From NCBI RefSeq assembly GCF_013032505.1, contig NZ_WQCG01000002.1, positions 930,001-994,000 of the forward strand: a stretch of DNA of 64,000 bases, read 5' to 3'. Under the pieces are notes generated by a model that worked only from the letters and a program-made list of their open reading frames with translations, had not been told where the DNA came from and ran no database searches. The stretch comes from Ruegeria atlantica. GTDB lineage: Bacteria > Pseudomonadota > Alphaproteobacteria > Rhodobacterales > Rhodobacteraceae. Positions 32,909 to 41,806 of the stretch are shown piece by piece. The position numbers were made by a program, and so were the translations under genes. Positions within the stretch are counted from its first letter, which is position 1. Each line of letters opens with the position of its first letter.

Positions 32909-33805
32909 TTAGACGGATCGCCTCGCCGCAGATTCCGCGTAGGCTCCACTTCGCAAGGAAAAAACGCCATCTAGGGGCGCTCGAACTCCTTCCGGCATGC
33001 GAGATGGGTCGAACACCTTTTTGGTGCTTTCTGCGCGATCATCCGGTAGCTCAACCTGAATTGTCCCAAGATCAACTGTGGTATGTGCCCCACCCCACGG
33101 CACAGTCGGATCAGACACGTTGTCAGAGTCGTTCGCGATCACCAACTTCAACGACCAGCGGGCGGGTCCATCGCAGAGCTTTTCCAGGAACCTGTCATGC
33201 AGGAATTCATCCGAGAGGGTTTCCATCTCTTCCTTGGTCAACCCCAATCGCCCACTCTCGGGCTCCAGCAGAATTCGGGCAAAGATATCCCTTCCACTCA
33301 AATCAAACCGATAGGCATGACCGGAATGGTAGCATTCGGACGAATAACAGCGGCAGGGCGCAACAGACTTCAAATATTGTTGGTGCGGCACCGTATTGGG
33401 GTTTGCCTCATTAAAGACTTCTACCAACTTCGGATCCGGAACACCGGTGTCCGGATCAGGAATACGCGCAGCAAGAAAAGTCCGGAATTGTGCAGCAGAG
33501 TTGGCAAAGAAAACCGGGCACGAAATTAGCGTCAGAACCCAAGCTTCCGATCCTTTTCTGATCTCCAGTCCGATCCCACGCACCGTGGGGCTTTTGTCAC
33601 TGATGCCGGGCTTTCCACCTCCAACGGAAAAACGCGCCGTAACCTTGCATTCATTGTTCAACATCGGGATCTGAACTCTCGACTCTTTCGCCGCAGGACA
33701 GAAACGTCCCTGTGCTGTAAACCCCTTTGCGTGTGACGCGCGATAGCCATAATGACGGCCAAACGTTCCATTCAATGCGTCGATCAGCTTTACTGCCTGT
33801 GACAT
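32909..33805 (-). CDS. Catalase-family peroxidase (SrpA-like, cytoplasmic)
   Basis: Minimal catalase-fold protein of 298 residues, far shorter than true catalases. It has the heme-distal histidine region YRASHAKGF, RFSVGGGKPGISDKSPTVRGIGLEI, and near the C-terminus the proximal R-x-x-x-Y motif (FSLRSGAYAESAARR). Such catalase-related peroxidases use organic reductants and have weak catalase activity. There is no signal peptide. Its 3' end faces the globin operon promoter. Probably in the same direction and stress regime as the next peroxidase gene upstream. Confidence 0.85.
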   Translation of the reverse strand: MSQAVKLIDALNGTFGRHYGYRASHAKGFTAQGRFCPAAKESRVQIPMLNNECKVTARFSVGGGKPGISDKSPTVRGIGLEIRKGSEAWVLTLISCPVFFANSAAQFRTFLAARIPDPDTGVPDPKLVEVFNEANPNTVPHQQYLKSVAPCRCYSSECYHSGHAYRFDLSGRDIFARILLEPESGRLGLTKEEMETLSDEFLHDRFLEKLCDGPARWSLKLVIANDSDNVSDPTVPWGGAHTTVDLGTIQVELPDDRAESTKKVFDPSRMPEGVRAPLDGVFSLRSGAYAESAARRSV

Positions 33806-33957
33806 GACGTTCTCCTTGGTCAGTTATCGAGCAGGCAGGGAAAACCCTCTTAAAGAGGCTGTATTGCCCATGCATTTTGCTCATTGAGAATACGTATTTC
33901 CGGCAGCGCAGAGCATCACAGGAAATCAATTGATCCACTGGATTAGCGGAACCGAAG

Positions 33958-34914
33958 TTATTCTTTTTCAGACAACCGCGTTCCCACACCATGTGCGTAG
34001 ATCAACGACCGCGCTTGCAACATGGGATCACTTGATGGCGCAAAGCCTTCGCTCAAGATCAGCGGGTCAAAGTTGATCTCGTCACACCGCCCGTGGGCCT
34101 CGGCCATCGCAGCATTCGCTGTGAAGCGCGCCGCAACGATTTCTGTGTGATCGCCGATCCACTGAACAGAGGGATCTTCGACATCGTCATCAGCGTTAGC
34201 CAGAACGATAACCATATCCCAAGACACGCCCCCGCTGGCGATATTGGCTTGCATGTTTTCGATGAAGAAGTCGGGGTGTGCGTCAACAACGATGCCCTCC
34301 TGCCCCGATGGTCGGAAATAGAACCGCATCGCAGTTTCTTGACCAGCGTCGTTCACAAGAAGGAAAGAATTCACGCTGTAGTAGGTTGTACCCTCATGCG
34401 GTCGAAGCGACTTATCCAACGCGCCATGATACTCGCTGTAGGTCTTCAATGAAGGATTGGCCGCTGCAAACGCCTTGGTTGCTCCCGCTCCTGTGGCCTT
34501 GGCACGCAAAAGTTCGACGAACGCTTCGCTCGTCGGCACCGGAAAGAAGTGTTCGGTGTTCACGGCAATCACGTGCAAGTCATCATCCGGCGTCGTGATC
34601 TCCATCGATAACCCAAGTAGCCCGTATTTGTTGTCCGCCGGGTCTGACCTTCCACCTTTATGCGACACTCGTGCAATAACCGAAGATTCAGTAGTGAACA
34701 AAGGACTGTTGGAATATGCCTTGATTGCCTGATCTACCGGCGCAAACGTGCCCTCAACGCAAAATCCTTTGGTGTGGTTGCGACGTTTACCCTCAGTCAC
34801 ACCAAACAAGTTTTCGAAGGCGGCGAAACCCTTCTCAAAGTCGAAGTCTTCTTCAGCAACAACATTCGTCGCCGTCAAACATAAGCCCATAGTCAATACG
34901 CTGCGTCTGATCAT
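33958..34914 (-). CDS. Exported catalase-family peroxidase
   Basis: Second minimal catalase-fold protein, 318 residues, with a signal peptide (VLTMGLCLTATNVVAEE, cleavage near residue 20), so it is periplasmic. The histidine block RRNHTKGFC is intact, and the proximal motif appears as ARSLIYAHGVGTRLSEK with the R-x-x-x-Y spacing. Exported catalase-related peroxidases of this type are known in proteobacteria. It faces an OhrR-like regulator with a long palindrome between, suggesting induction by peroxides. Low GC intergenic on its upstream side. Confidence 0.85.
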   Translation of the reverse strand: MIRRSVLTMGLCLTATNVVAEEDFDFEKGFAAFENLFGVTEGKRRNHTKGFCVEGTFAPVDQAIKAYSNSPLFTTESSVIARVSHKGGRSDPADNKYGLLGLSMEITTPDDDLHVIAVNTEHFFPVPTSEAFVELLRAKATGAGATKAFAAANPSLKTYSEYHGALDKSLRPHEGTTYYSVNSFLLVNDAGQETAMRFYFRPSGQEGIVVDAHPDFFIENMQANIASGGVSWDMVIVLANADDDVEDPSVQWIGDHTEIVAARFTANAAMAEAHGRCDEINFDPLILSEGFAPSSDPMLQARSLIYAHGVGTRLSEKE

Positions 34915-34933
34915 TGCATCCTCCTTTCGTTTT

Positions 34934-34962
34934 ATTAGCTAGCTATTACTTAGCTACCTAAT
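34934..34962. promoter_or_regulatory. OhrR-like operator, 29-base palindrome
   Basis: Arms ATTAGCTAGCTA and TAGCTACCTAAT with a 5-base spacer and one mismatch. Sits 20 bases before the exported peroxidase ATG and about 49 bases before the regulator's ATG, well placed for repression of both. Confidence 0.72.
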
Positions 34963-35010
34963 TATTTGCAAGTAAAAACTTCATGTGCTAAAGTCAACAA
35001 GATCAAACCA

Positions 35011-35469
35011 ATGAGAGTGGCCACCTTGTCCAAGACGAAAAAGTCAGAGACCGGCGGAGATGTTCGGCTGGACAATCAATTGTGTTTCGCAGTCTACGCC
35101 GCCTCGCATAAAATAGAGCAGCATTATCAGATGCTTCTAAAGGCCCAGGGGCTGACCTACACCCAGTACTTGGTCTTGATGGCATTGTCCGAAGAAGATG
35201 GTGTATCCATTTCTACTTTGGCGAAACGGCTTGACGTTTCCGGAGCGACGATGACGCCGTTACTGCGGCGCCTCGAAGAAAAAGACCTGTTACGGCGTGA
35301 AACTCGGGACGGGAACGAGCGTCAAAAGATTGTCACTCTAACTGAAACGGGGCGCAGCATCTGGATAAAAAGCTGCGGAATTTCATCTGAAGTCTTTTCC
35401 CGAATTGGCCTTACTCAACATGAGGCAGACGACATCATACGAATTTGCAAGAAGATCGCAGGCAAGTAG
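35011..35469 (+). CDS. ohrR: OhrR-type organic-peroxide-sensing MarR regulator
   Basis: MarR-family regulator of 152 residues. The opening LDNQLCFAVYAASHKIEQHYQ has the peroxide-sensing cysteine of OhrR (Cys25; Cys15 in B. subtilis) in its conserved setting. LTYTQYLVLMAL and the winged HTH VSISTLAKRLDVSGATMTPLLRRLEEKDLLRR follow. A second cysteine (Cys122) lies where 2-Cys OhrRs carry theirs, about a hundred residues on. The ATG at 35011 is chosen without a strong ribosome site; TTG at 35026 is an alternative. No ohr gene is adjacent; the divergent target is the exported catalase-family peroxidase. Confidence 0.83.
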   Translation: MRVATLSKTKKSETGGDVRLDNQLCFAVYAASHKIEQHYQMLLKAQGLTYTQYLVLMALSEEDGVSISTLAKRLDVSGATMTPLLRRLEEKDLLRRETRDGNERQKIVTLTETGRSIWIKSCGISSEVFSRIGLTQHEADDIIRICKKIAGK

Positions 35470-35675
35470 TCCGTCATCGAAGTGCGAATGACATCTCAGA
35501 TCTTCTTTTAAATTCTCAAAAATTTTTTTTGAGCCTCCAAACCAGTCCCCGCTCTTTGCTATGTGCACCGCAACTCTGACGAAAACGCTCCTGCTGTGCC
35601 AAACAATGAATTACGAGGTGGCGGTTTGATGTGAAGCGTTCTTTGGTCTTTTTCACCACGGACGCCCACGCCCAA

Positions 35676-36239
35676 CTACCACTTAAACACGCGCCTCAAG
35701 ACACGTAGGTTGCCACTCAGTTTGTTTCCGCCGAGATCACCCGCAAACCTCTGGAGTACATTGCCGAAATCATAGTTCGGGATTGCATCTTGCACGGCCT
35801 TAACCTGAGCCTTGCTCAAACCTTTCCGAATTTTGCCATCGGTTGCATCGATCCAATCGCCCTTGCGAACGGCTTCTATGACGCGCTGATTTGGCCCGCG
35901 ATAGGGGAAAACCTTGTGATGCCAGTGAATCGCGTCCCGCAGTAAGTGAGGGTCGAACCCCCAGCCAAATTTATCGTTGTCTGCTAAGGCATGCTCTTCT
36001 GACGGTTCCAGATAGGCAAGCTCGTTTTCTGTCCAAAGGCCGATGTCGTGATAGACAAATACGGTCTCGACCAAGGGTCTTGCCTCTTCATCACCTTCGA
36101 GAAAATGCATTGTATAGGTGATCACACGATACACGTGCCCCCGATACGCTGGGTAATCGTCGCCAATAATGTCGCGGTAAGGGGCAAACAGGCTTTCAAC
36201 ACGATCACTATGATCGATAATTTTTATCTCATCTGACAT
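35676..36239 (-). CDS. HD-domain phosphohydrolase
   Basis: Protein of 187 residues with an HD-type metal-dependent phosphohydrolase domain: first histidine in RGHVYRVITYTMHF, HD pair in VFVYHDIGLW, and a later histidine pair WHHKVF. It is a stand-alone HD protein; nucleotide or cyclic-nucleotide substrates are typical of the family, but nothing here fixes one. Divergent from a TetR regulator, whose operator lies 36 bases upstream of its start codon, so TetR repression of this gene is likely. Confidence 0.82.
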   Translation of the reverse strand: MSDEIKIIDHSDRVESLFAPYRDIIGDDYPAYRGHVYRVITYTMHFLEGDEEARPLVETVFVYHDIGLWTENELAYLEPSEEHALADNDKFGWGFDPHLLRDAIHWHHKVFPYRGPNQRVIEAVRKGDWIDATDGKIRKGLSKAQVKAVQDAIPNYDFGNVLQRFAGDLGGNKLSGNLRVLRRVFKW

Positions 36240-36274
36240 CTTGCTGGCTCACTTGGAATTGGCGGGCTTTAGTT

Positions 36275-36324
36275 GTAATCGGGTGATTACAATGACGCGC
36301 AACGGTAAGTCAACGGGTGATTAC
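36275..36324. promoter_or_regulatory. TetR-type operator between HD and TetR genes
   Basis: Perfect inverted repeat GTAATC-GGGT-GATTAC at 36275-36290, and a second right half CGGGTGATTAC at 36314-36324, 34 bases on. The first repeat ends one base before the ATG assumed for the TetR gene. Confidence 0.65.
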
Positions 36325-36918
36325 TTGAGTATTGAAATAGACCAACCAACCAAGTCCAGCGCGAAGAAGCGCAACCCAGCCGCAACCAAAGACGCTCTGC
36401 TTGATGCAGCGCGAACAGAATTTCAGCGGATAGGGTATGAGGCGGCAAGCACACGCAATATCGCGTCAGATGCCGGGTGCAATGCTGCGCTCATCAATCG
36501 TTACTTTGGCTCGAAGATCGGCTTATTCGAAGCTGTCATGGAAGAATGCATTGATCTTGCCCCCCTTAGCGGTTTGTCACCAAATGAGATGGTTGCGACC
36601 TTGGCCGACATCGCTTTGGGAAAAGCTGATCCAAAGGATGACTTTGATCCTATGATCATCGCTATCAAGTCTTCCGGCTCCGAGGAAGCGCACGACGTTA
36701 TTCGCAACAAGCTCGGTAACCCGATGGTCAAGCAACTTGCTGCTTTGATCGGCGGCAACGACGCTGATCAAAAGGCTGGGATGTTACTCAGCATCGTCTC
36801 AGGAATGTTCGTTGGTCGTGTTTCAGTGGACGCCGATGCTCTATCGGCAGACAATGATGACGTTTTAAAAGTGTTGTTAAATGACGCGATGATGGCCGTT
36901 TTATTATCAGGATCGTGA
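36292..36918 (+). CDS. TetR-family regulator
   Basis: TetR-type repressor of 208 residues. The HTH is AARTEFQRIGYEAASTRNIASDAGCNAALINRYFGSKIGLFEAVM, residues about 38-82. A helical ligand domain follows with the TetR_C-type segment MLLSIVSGMFVGRVSVDADAL. The N-terminal 30 residues before KSSAKKRNPA are not conserved, and the operator overlaps the first ATG, so translation may start at TTG 36325. It probably represses the divergent HD gene and itself. Ligand unknown. Confidence 0.82.
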   Translation: MTRNGKSTGDYLSIEIDQPTKSSAKKRNPAATKDALLDAARTEFQRIGYEAASTRNIASDAGCNAALINRYFGSKIGLFEAVMEECIDLAPLSGLSPNEMVATLADIALGKADPKDDFDPMIIAIKSSGSEEAHDVIRNKLGNPMVKQLAALIGGNDADQKAGMLLSIVSGMFVGRVSVDADALSADNDDVLKVLLNDAMMAVLLSGS

Positions 36919-37219
36919 ATTAGTCCGGTCATGTGCTCTTCTGCTGCGAAACCGCCATTTTTGCGTGGTGCAGCATCGGGAATATCGGGCTCGAAGCCGA
37001 GCTCGGAGGCGGTGCAGCACTTTGAGTTTAGGTGCTCCGGTCAACGTCGGGTTGAGGTGTCTGCCAGCCTGGCCTCGTTGAATTCACCGACCTTCAGACG
37101 TAAATACATCCAGACGATCAATCAGGGCATTTGTCGTTGACCAATATTGCGCCCGTGCGGTTACTCGTCGTGGACAGCAAGATACGCAACGAACATGTGC
37201 CGGTTTTGAGGCGACAGAA
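36919..37219. other. Gene-free stretch between convergent TetR genes
   Basis: Nothing recognisable: no coding frame with a domain pattern and no hairpin with a T-run. Confidence 0.45.
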
Positions 37220-37750
37220 TTAACTTTTGTCTATTGTTTTGAACAGCTGGTCCCATTCCTTATCGGCAAGCGACACAAAACCCAGCGACCTAATTGCTAT
37301 CAACGCTTGATTGATCAGCAAAGCGACTTCTGGACCTTTTCCGGGTTCCTCGCTCGTTTGAACCATAGCAAGTTTTCCGTCGAACCAATCACGTGATCGC
37401 GCCCTGAGGTCATTGCTCTGCGTGACAAGGATCATCATAGCGCTGTGATGTTTGGGCTTGTTCTCATACGCCAATCGAGTTGCCTGAACTTGGATTTCGA
37501 CTTCGCTCGTAGAGGAGGGTGACGCTGCCCGAACTTGCTGTACTGCTTCTTGAAGTGTTGCTTCCCAACGCTCCAGCAGATCTGAGATCAGCTTGTCTCG
37601 TGTTCCGAAGTTAGATTGAATACCGCCCTTGGAAACACCAGCCATCTGCGCCACATTAGCAATAGAAAGCGCATGAGTGCCTTTTTCCAAGATCAGCTTT
37701 TCGGCCGCATCCAATAGCATATCCTTGTTTAGTTTTTGATGCCTTGCCAT
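37220..37750 (-). CDS. TetR-family regulator
   Basis: TetR-type repressor of 176 residues: HTH segment LDAAEKLILEKGTHALSIANVAQMAGVSKGGIQSNFGTRDKLISDLL (about 11-57), then a helical ligand domain of the TetR_C-33 style (FVSLADKEWDQLF at the end). GGAGG lies 10 bases before the ATG at 37750; an open frame up to 37930 overlaps the RidA gene end and is not family sequence. It is transcribed in the same direction as the RidA gene, with a terminator between them. The 26-base palindrome 5' of ridA is a candidate operator. Confidence 0.83.
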   Translation of the reverse strand: MARHQKLNKDMLLDAAEKLILEKGTHALSIANVAQMAGVSKGGIQSNFGTRDKLISDLLERWEATLQEAVQQVRAASPSSTSEVEIQVQATRLAYENKPKHHSAMMILVTQSNDLRARSRDWFDGKLAMVQTSEEPGKGPEVALLINQALIAIRSLGFVSLADKEWDQLFKTIDKS

Positions 37751-37841
37751 TGATGATTGCCTCCAGAAACACCCGCTTAATAACGTTTTGGGGATATTGA
37801 TGTCACCAGAAATGCAGGCGGATATCATCAAGAAGATGGAC

Positions 37842-37871
37842 AAAAAGACCGGGGGCGAACTTGCCCCGGTC
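37842..37871 (-). terminator. Rho-independent terminator after RidA gene
   Basis: 8-base stem GACCGGGG/CCCCGGTC (37847-37871) followed on the minus strand by five Ts. It lies 28 bases past the RidA stop codon and before the TetR gene, so the TetR gene probably has its own promoter as well as read-through. Confidence 0.8.
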
Positions 37872-37898
37872 GGATTGCTCTCTTGGATCTGGAAACCC

Positions 37899-38363
37899 TT
37901 AGGCGCCCACCGCATGACCGACAAGTTCAACCTTCATGCCCGGGAATGCAAAGCCAGAGATTTGTAGCAGAGCGCCTCCAAACCGCGCACCACCATCAAC
38001 CGTCACGCGTTGATGGATCGTCTCCTCAAAGACCTCAAAGAACTCCTGCATATCCGTGGTAAAAACATTCAAGGTTATTAGATTGCTCCAATCCATGCCG
38101 GCCGCTGACAGCGCTTTTTCCATATTGTCGAGCGTCTGATTGATTTGACCGGCGATACTGTTCGGGTGCTGCACTTCTCCATTCTCATCGGTCGGACCTT
38201 GTCCTGCCATGTAGAATGAGCGGTGCGGTCCCGACACCACGTTGCCTGTGACAAAGCCGTAACCTGCCTGCCAAGGCAATGGCTCGATCACCTTTCGATC
38301 AATTGAGGCGTTGGGTGTATCAGCAGAAGCGCCGGTTGGTAGCGCAGTAATTCCTGCTACCAC
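37899..38363 (-). CDS. RidA/YjgF-family protein, possible broken signal peptide
   Basis: RidA-family protein of 154 residues: FYMAGQGPTDENGE, NSIAGQINQTLDNMEKALSAAGMDWSNLITLNVF and the C-terminal arginine-less strand GMKVELVGHAVGA. Canonical RidA deaminates reactive enamines; longer paralogs like this have other roles. The only in-frame start is GTG 38363 without a ribosome site. In the same frame, residues upstream (AIWAVVAGITAL, ending GASA) look like a Sec signal, but TGA precedes them; an extra A in the A4 run at 38382-38385 would explain that, with AAGGAAG and TTG just upstream. Confidence 0.75.
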   Translation of the reverse strand: MVAGITALPTGASADTPNASIDRKVIEPLPWQAGYGFVTGNVVSGPHRSFYMAGQGPTDENGEVQHPNSIAGQINQTLDNMEKALSAAGMDWSNLITLNVFTTDMQEFFEVFEETIHQRVTVDGGARFGGALLQISGFAFPGMKVELVGHAVGA

Positions 38364-39032
38364 GGCCCAAATGGCAGAGTGTTTTCAAAGAACTTCCTTC
38401 GCCCTTCATTGATTTTGTCGGAGCGGTATTTTTCTCGGTCAGTCGTTTGCATCATCGTTTTTCCATATTCTGACAGGGTCCATGATCCCTCAAAGCGACA
38501 TTTAAATACGTTCGTATTTAAATGCAATCGTCAGAATTATTTCCCAGCATAGCCAACGTTGTTCTGTGCTGCAGTTCAGATGCCGAAGCTTTGACAAAGC
38601 CTCATCTGCACATCGCAGACATCGATTCTGGCTGTGGCCCTGGGCTCCTTGCTGACCTCGGAGGCAGCGCAGCATGTTTTGATAAAGTGTTTCAGCCAAC
38701 GTCTGGTTATCGTGCTGGGAAGGCCCGGCAGATCGGAGGATCAGTTACGGAAACACCAAATTTTCCTGCCATACAGTTCGAGACTGGGCGCGATTTGGCG
38801 GCATGACTGAACCTCTCACCACTTAACTGGTGCAACAGCGATCAGCGCGGCTTCAATACTGTGTTATGCTAAGGCCAGTTCCTGGGTTGTAGTTTGTCCG
38901 GGACCAACCGCTCATCTTCACCAGCGACCACCCTGTATTCAAACAGTGGATCCCCAATAAAATTTTACGCCACAAAACCATGTCGAGTCATAGTTTGCCG
39001 CTGACTTCCAGAAAAGCCGCCGTCCGCCTTGG
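38364..39032. other. Gene-free stretch upstream of RidA gene
   Basis: About 670 bases. It holds the 26-base palindrome at 38499-38524. Short open frames on both strands show no domain pattern and are not called. Confidence 0.5.
38499..38524. promoter_or_regulatory. Perfect 26-base palindrome, candidate TetR operator
   Basis: Arms CATTTAAATACG and CGTATTTAAATG with a TT spacer and no mismatches, 136 bases upstream of the RidA GTG. The TACG-N2-CGTA core is typical of TetR-family operators; the TetR gene after ridA is the natural candidate binder. Confidence 0.65.
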
Positions 39033-40286
39033 TCAAACAGCTTCGGGAATGTTGCCTTTTTCAACAACACCTTCAGCAACCCATGTGTCGAACTGGCCCA
39101 AAACTGCGTCAACGAATGCCACGTCGTTGATATGAGCCGTGACTTCGGTCACCGGCGTTACGGCCGGCATGACAAGACGAGCTTCATCTATCATGGCTTC
39201 ACGCGCCTCGGAATCGTAGGCGTCTCCTCCGACTCGGTCCCATTCCTCAATGCCTTCAAGGGGCAGAAAAAAATGTGCCGGAGCAGCGGACGCTGACAAG
39301 CGGTTAGCGACTTCCCGGATGGTCGCTCGTCGCTCTTCTGCGTTGAACACCGCGCTTTTGATCAGGCGGTTATGTTCATGGAACGGGCGATCGGCATATT
39401 GATCGGGGATGTCCTGCCAACCGGCAAAATCCAAAAGATCCAGCGCGCCCGGTGCCACCATCTGTGGCACACCCGCACGCCCGGCATTTGTCAGCCTGTC
39501 CTGTCCCGAAGACACCAATGACCCTGCCAGCATGTTGGCGAATTCTTGCATGCAGAAATCCATTACACAGCAGAACGCACCCTCACCCGCAAGTTTCTCG
39601 AAGGCCATGCCGCCCATGCCCGTTGAATGGAACACAGCCACTTCGTAACCCCGTTCTTCCAACGCGGGTTTCAGAGTTTTCATGTATCGCAGACAGGATG
39701 AACCCAACGAGGTCATTCCGATCATCGGGCGATCACGCAGCGGGCGCTGAACGGCCCGGGCAGCGCCCAACACAGCGCCTGCCGCCTGGCTCAGCGATGA
39801 ACGGCAAACCGAGTTCATACCATAAAGCCCGCCTGCCCACAGGATCATCTGAATATCCGGTGCCAAACGATGCGGTGGGATCAACGGTGAGAAGCTGACG
39901 GTCGAGACGATGTATTTTGGCACACCCATCGGTAAAGCCTGTGCGCAATCCAGCGCCAGATCAGTACCCATCGTACCACCAGTTGCCAGCATCGCGTCGA
40001 ACCTGCCTTCGGCGTAGACCTGTGCCACAACTACTGCCGCGCCCTGCGACATCACACGAAAAGCCTTGTTTTCGTCGCCGAGCGCAATCACCTCTTCTAT
40101 GGTCATGCCACCGGCCGCGGCCACATCATGTTTGGAAATGTCTGTAGCAGCAGACGGGTCTCCAAGAACCGAGACATCCATGGTCAGCACATTGCCACCC
40201 TGCGCCTTGATGCATTCTTCGATGTACCGCATCTCGGGGTCTTTGGTGTCATAGGTGCCGATCAGCAAAATCGTTTTTTTGCTCAT
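39033..40286 (-). CDS. UPF0261 (Tm-1-like) protein
   Basis: Protein of 417 residues of the UPF0261/Tm-1-like ATP-binding family: opening ILLIGTYDTKDPEMRYIEE, GGTMGTDLAL, GMTSLGSSC and the PHRLAPDI region. Plant Tm-1 relatives bind ATP and inhibit viral replicases; bacterial members lie next to transport and catabolic genes and are of unsettled function, with hydrolase- or ligase-like proposals. AGGAG lies before the ATG. Last gene of the operon tctC-tctB-tctA-ALDH-UPF0261. Confidence 0.88.
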   Translation of the reverse strand: MSKKTILLIGTYDTKDPEMRYIEECIKAQGGNVLTMDVSVLGDPSAATDISKHDVAAAGGMTIEEVIALGDENKAFRVMSQGAAVVVAQVYAEGRFDAMLATGGTMGTDLALDCAQALPMGVPKYIVSTVSFSPLIPPHRLAPDIQMILWAGGLYGMNSVCRSSLSQAAGAVLGAARAVQRPLRDRPMIGMTSLGSSCLRYMKTLKPALEERGYEVAVFHSTGMGGMAFEKLAGEGAFCCVMDFCMQEFANMLAGSLVSSGQDRLTNAGRAGVPQMVAPGALDLLDFAGWQDIPDQYADRPFHEHNRLIKSAVFNAEERRATIREVANRLSASAAPAHFFLPLEGIEEWDRVGGDAYDSEAREAMIDEARLVMPAVTPVTEVTAHINDVAFVDAVLGQFDTWVAEGVVEKGNIPEAV

Positions 40287-40314
40287 GGTTATCTTCTCCT
40301 CCCAGGTCTTTGTC

Positions 40315-41799
40315 TTACAGCTGAAACCAGGCCGTTTTCAGATCGAAGTACTTCTCAATTGCGTGCAACGACTTGTCGTGGCCATTGCCCGACTGCTTTA
40401 CACCACCCAGAGGCACTGTACCGTCCGCACCGCCGTAGGTATTGACGTGAACCACGCCCGAACGGATGCCGGCCACCATACGATGAGCTCGGCTCAGGTT
40501 CGCGGTCCAGACACCAGCGGCCAGACCATAGTCGCTGTCATTGGCAAGGTGCAGGGCCTCGTCCTCATCTTTGAATGGGGTGACGGCCAGAACCGGGCCA
40601 AATACCTCGTTGCGGAACAGATTGTCGGTGGGTTTGACCCCGTTCATCACCGTGGGCGACATGTAGTAGCCTCCGGTTTCGGTCAGGATACGCTCGCCGC
40701 CGGTGCGGCGCTCGGCACCTTCTGTTTCGGCCCTGGCAACGAAACCCAGATTGCTTTCCAGTTCCGGCAACGAGTGCACTGCACCGATCTGGGTGTTCAG
40801 ATCCAACGGGTCTCCAACCCGGAATTCCTGTGCATGTTTAACAATCTCGGCAACGAAGTCTTCGTGGATATCCTCCTGCACCAGCAGGCGTGATCCTGCG
40901 ACGCAAATCTGTCCTGAATTACGGAAGATACCTGCGGCAGAGACCTTGGCCGCCTGCGCCAGATCGGGGGCATCGTTAAAGACGATGTTGGGCGACTTGC
41001 CGCCCAATTCCAAGTAGCACCGCTTCAGGTTCGAGCGCGCCGAGTATTCCAGCAGCCGCCGACCCGTCGCACCGGACCCGGTGAAAACCATGACGTCTAC
41101 ATCCATCGAAAGTGCCAGCGTCTCTCCCACGACACCGCCCTTGCCGGTGACAACATTCAGAACACCGTCCGGCACACCTGCCTCAAGCGCCAGTTCCGCC
41201 AGACGCAGAAGGGTCAAAGACGCTGATTCCGCCGGTTTCAGAACCACCGAATTGCCAGCTGCCAGCGCAGGCGCGACTTTCCACGCGCCGATCATCATCG
41301 GCATGTTCCAAGGCACAATCGCGCCCACAACACCTACCGGCGCGTGATGCACAAGCCCCAGAACGTTTTCCGCTGTGGGTGCAATCTGGCCATAGATTTT
41401 GTCAATTGCCTCGCCGTAGTAGCGGAATGTGCCTGCCGCCGACATCGGCTCGGCCTTCATGGCCATATTGATTTCCGTGCCGTTGTCCCGCACCCCTAGA
41501 ACTGCCAGCTCCAGCGCGTGTTTTTCGATCAGATCAGCCAGTTTCAACAGCACCTTCTTACGCGCGGCAGGGGCCTGACGCGACCAACGGCCGTCCTCGA
41601 ACGCTGCGCGGGCAGCCGCGATGGCCCGCTCCATATCCTCGGGGGTTCCTGCGGCGATTTGGGTCAACACGCTGCCATCTATGGGAGAGATCACATCCAG
41701 GTTTTCGCCCCCGGCCGAAGCCTGCCATTGTCCGTCAATCAGATGCGTAAGAGCAGATACAGATTCGTTGCGCAGGGCATCGATGGAAATTTGATCCAT
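40315..41799 (-). CDS. NAD(P)-dependent aldehyde dehydrogenase (PuuC/betB-like)
   Basis: Aldehyde dehydrogenase of 494 residues. Catalytic glutamate in LELGGKSPN and catalytic cysteine in NSGQICVAGSR; the cofactor loop is VFTGSGATGRRLL. The tail EKYFDLKTAWFQL resembles PuuC and gamma-aminobutyraldehyde-type enzymes. It lies 8 bases beyond tctA, so it probably oxidises an aldehyde derived from the compound carried by TctABC. Aromatic or amino aldehydes are both possible. Confidence 0.9.
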   Translation of the reverse strand: MDQISIDALRNESVSALTHLIDGQWQASAGGENLDVISPIDGSVLTQIAAGTPEDMERAIAAARAAFEDGRWSRQAPAARKKVLLKLADLIEKHALELAVLGVRDNGTEINMAMKAEPMSAAGTFRYYGEAIDKIYGQIAPTAENVLGLVHHAPVGVVGAIVPWNMPMMIGAWKVAPALAAGNSVVLKPAESASLTLLRLAELALEAGVPDGVLNVVTGKGGVVGETLALSMDVDVMVFTGSGATGRRLLEYSARSNLKRCYLELGGKSPNIVFNDAPDLAQAAKVSAAGIFRNSGQICVAGSRLLVQEDIHEDFVAEIVKHAQEFRVGDPLDLNTQIGAVHSLPELESNLGFVARAETEGAERRTGGERILTETGGYYMSPTVMNGVKPTDNLFRNEVFGPVLAVTPFKDEDEALHLANDSDYGLAAGVWTANLSRAHRMVAGIRSGVVHVNTYGGADGTVPLGGVKQSGNGHDKSLHAIEKYFDLKTAWFQL

Positions 41800-41806
41800 T
41801 TGTCGC

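Noticed and set aside
38522..38806. Open frame starting inside the 26-base palindrome
   Set aside because: No ribosome site, no recognisable fold, start overlaps a likely operator.
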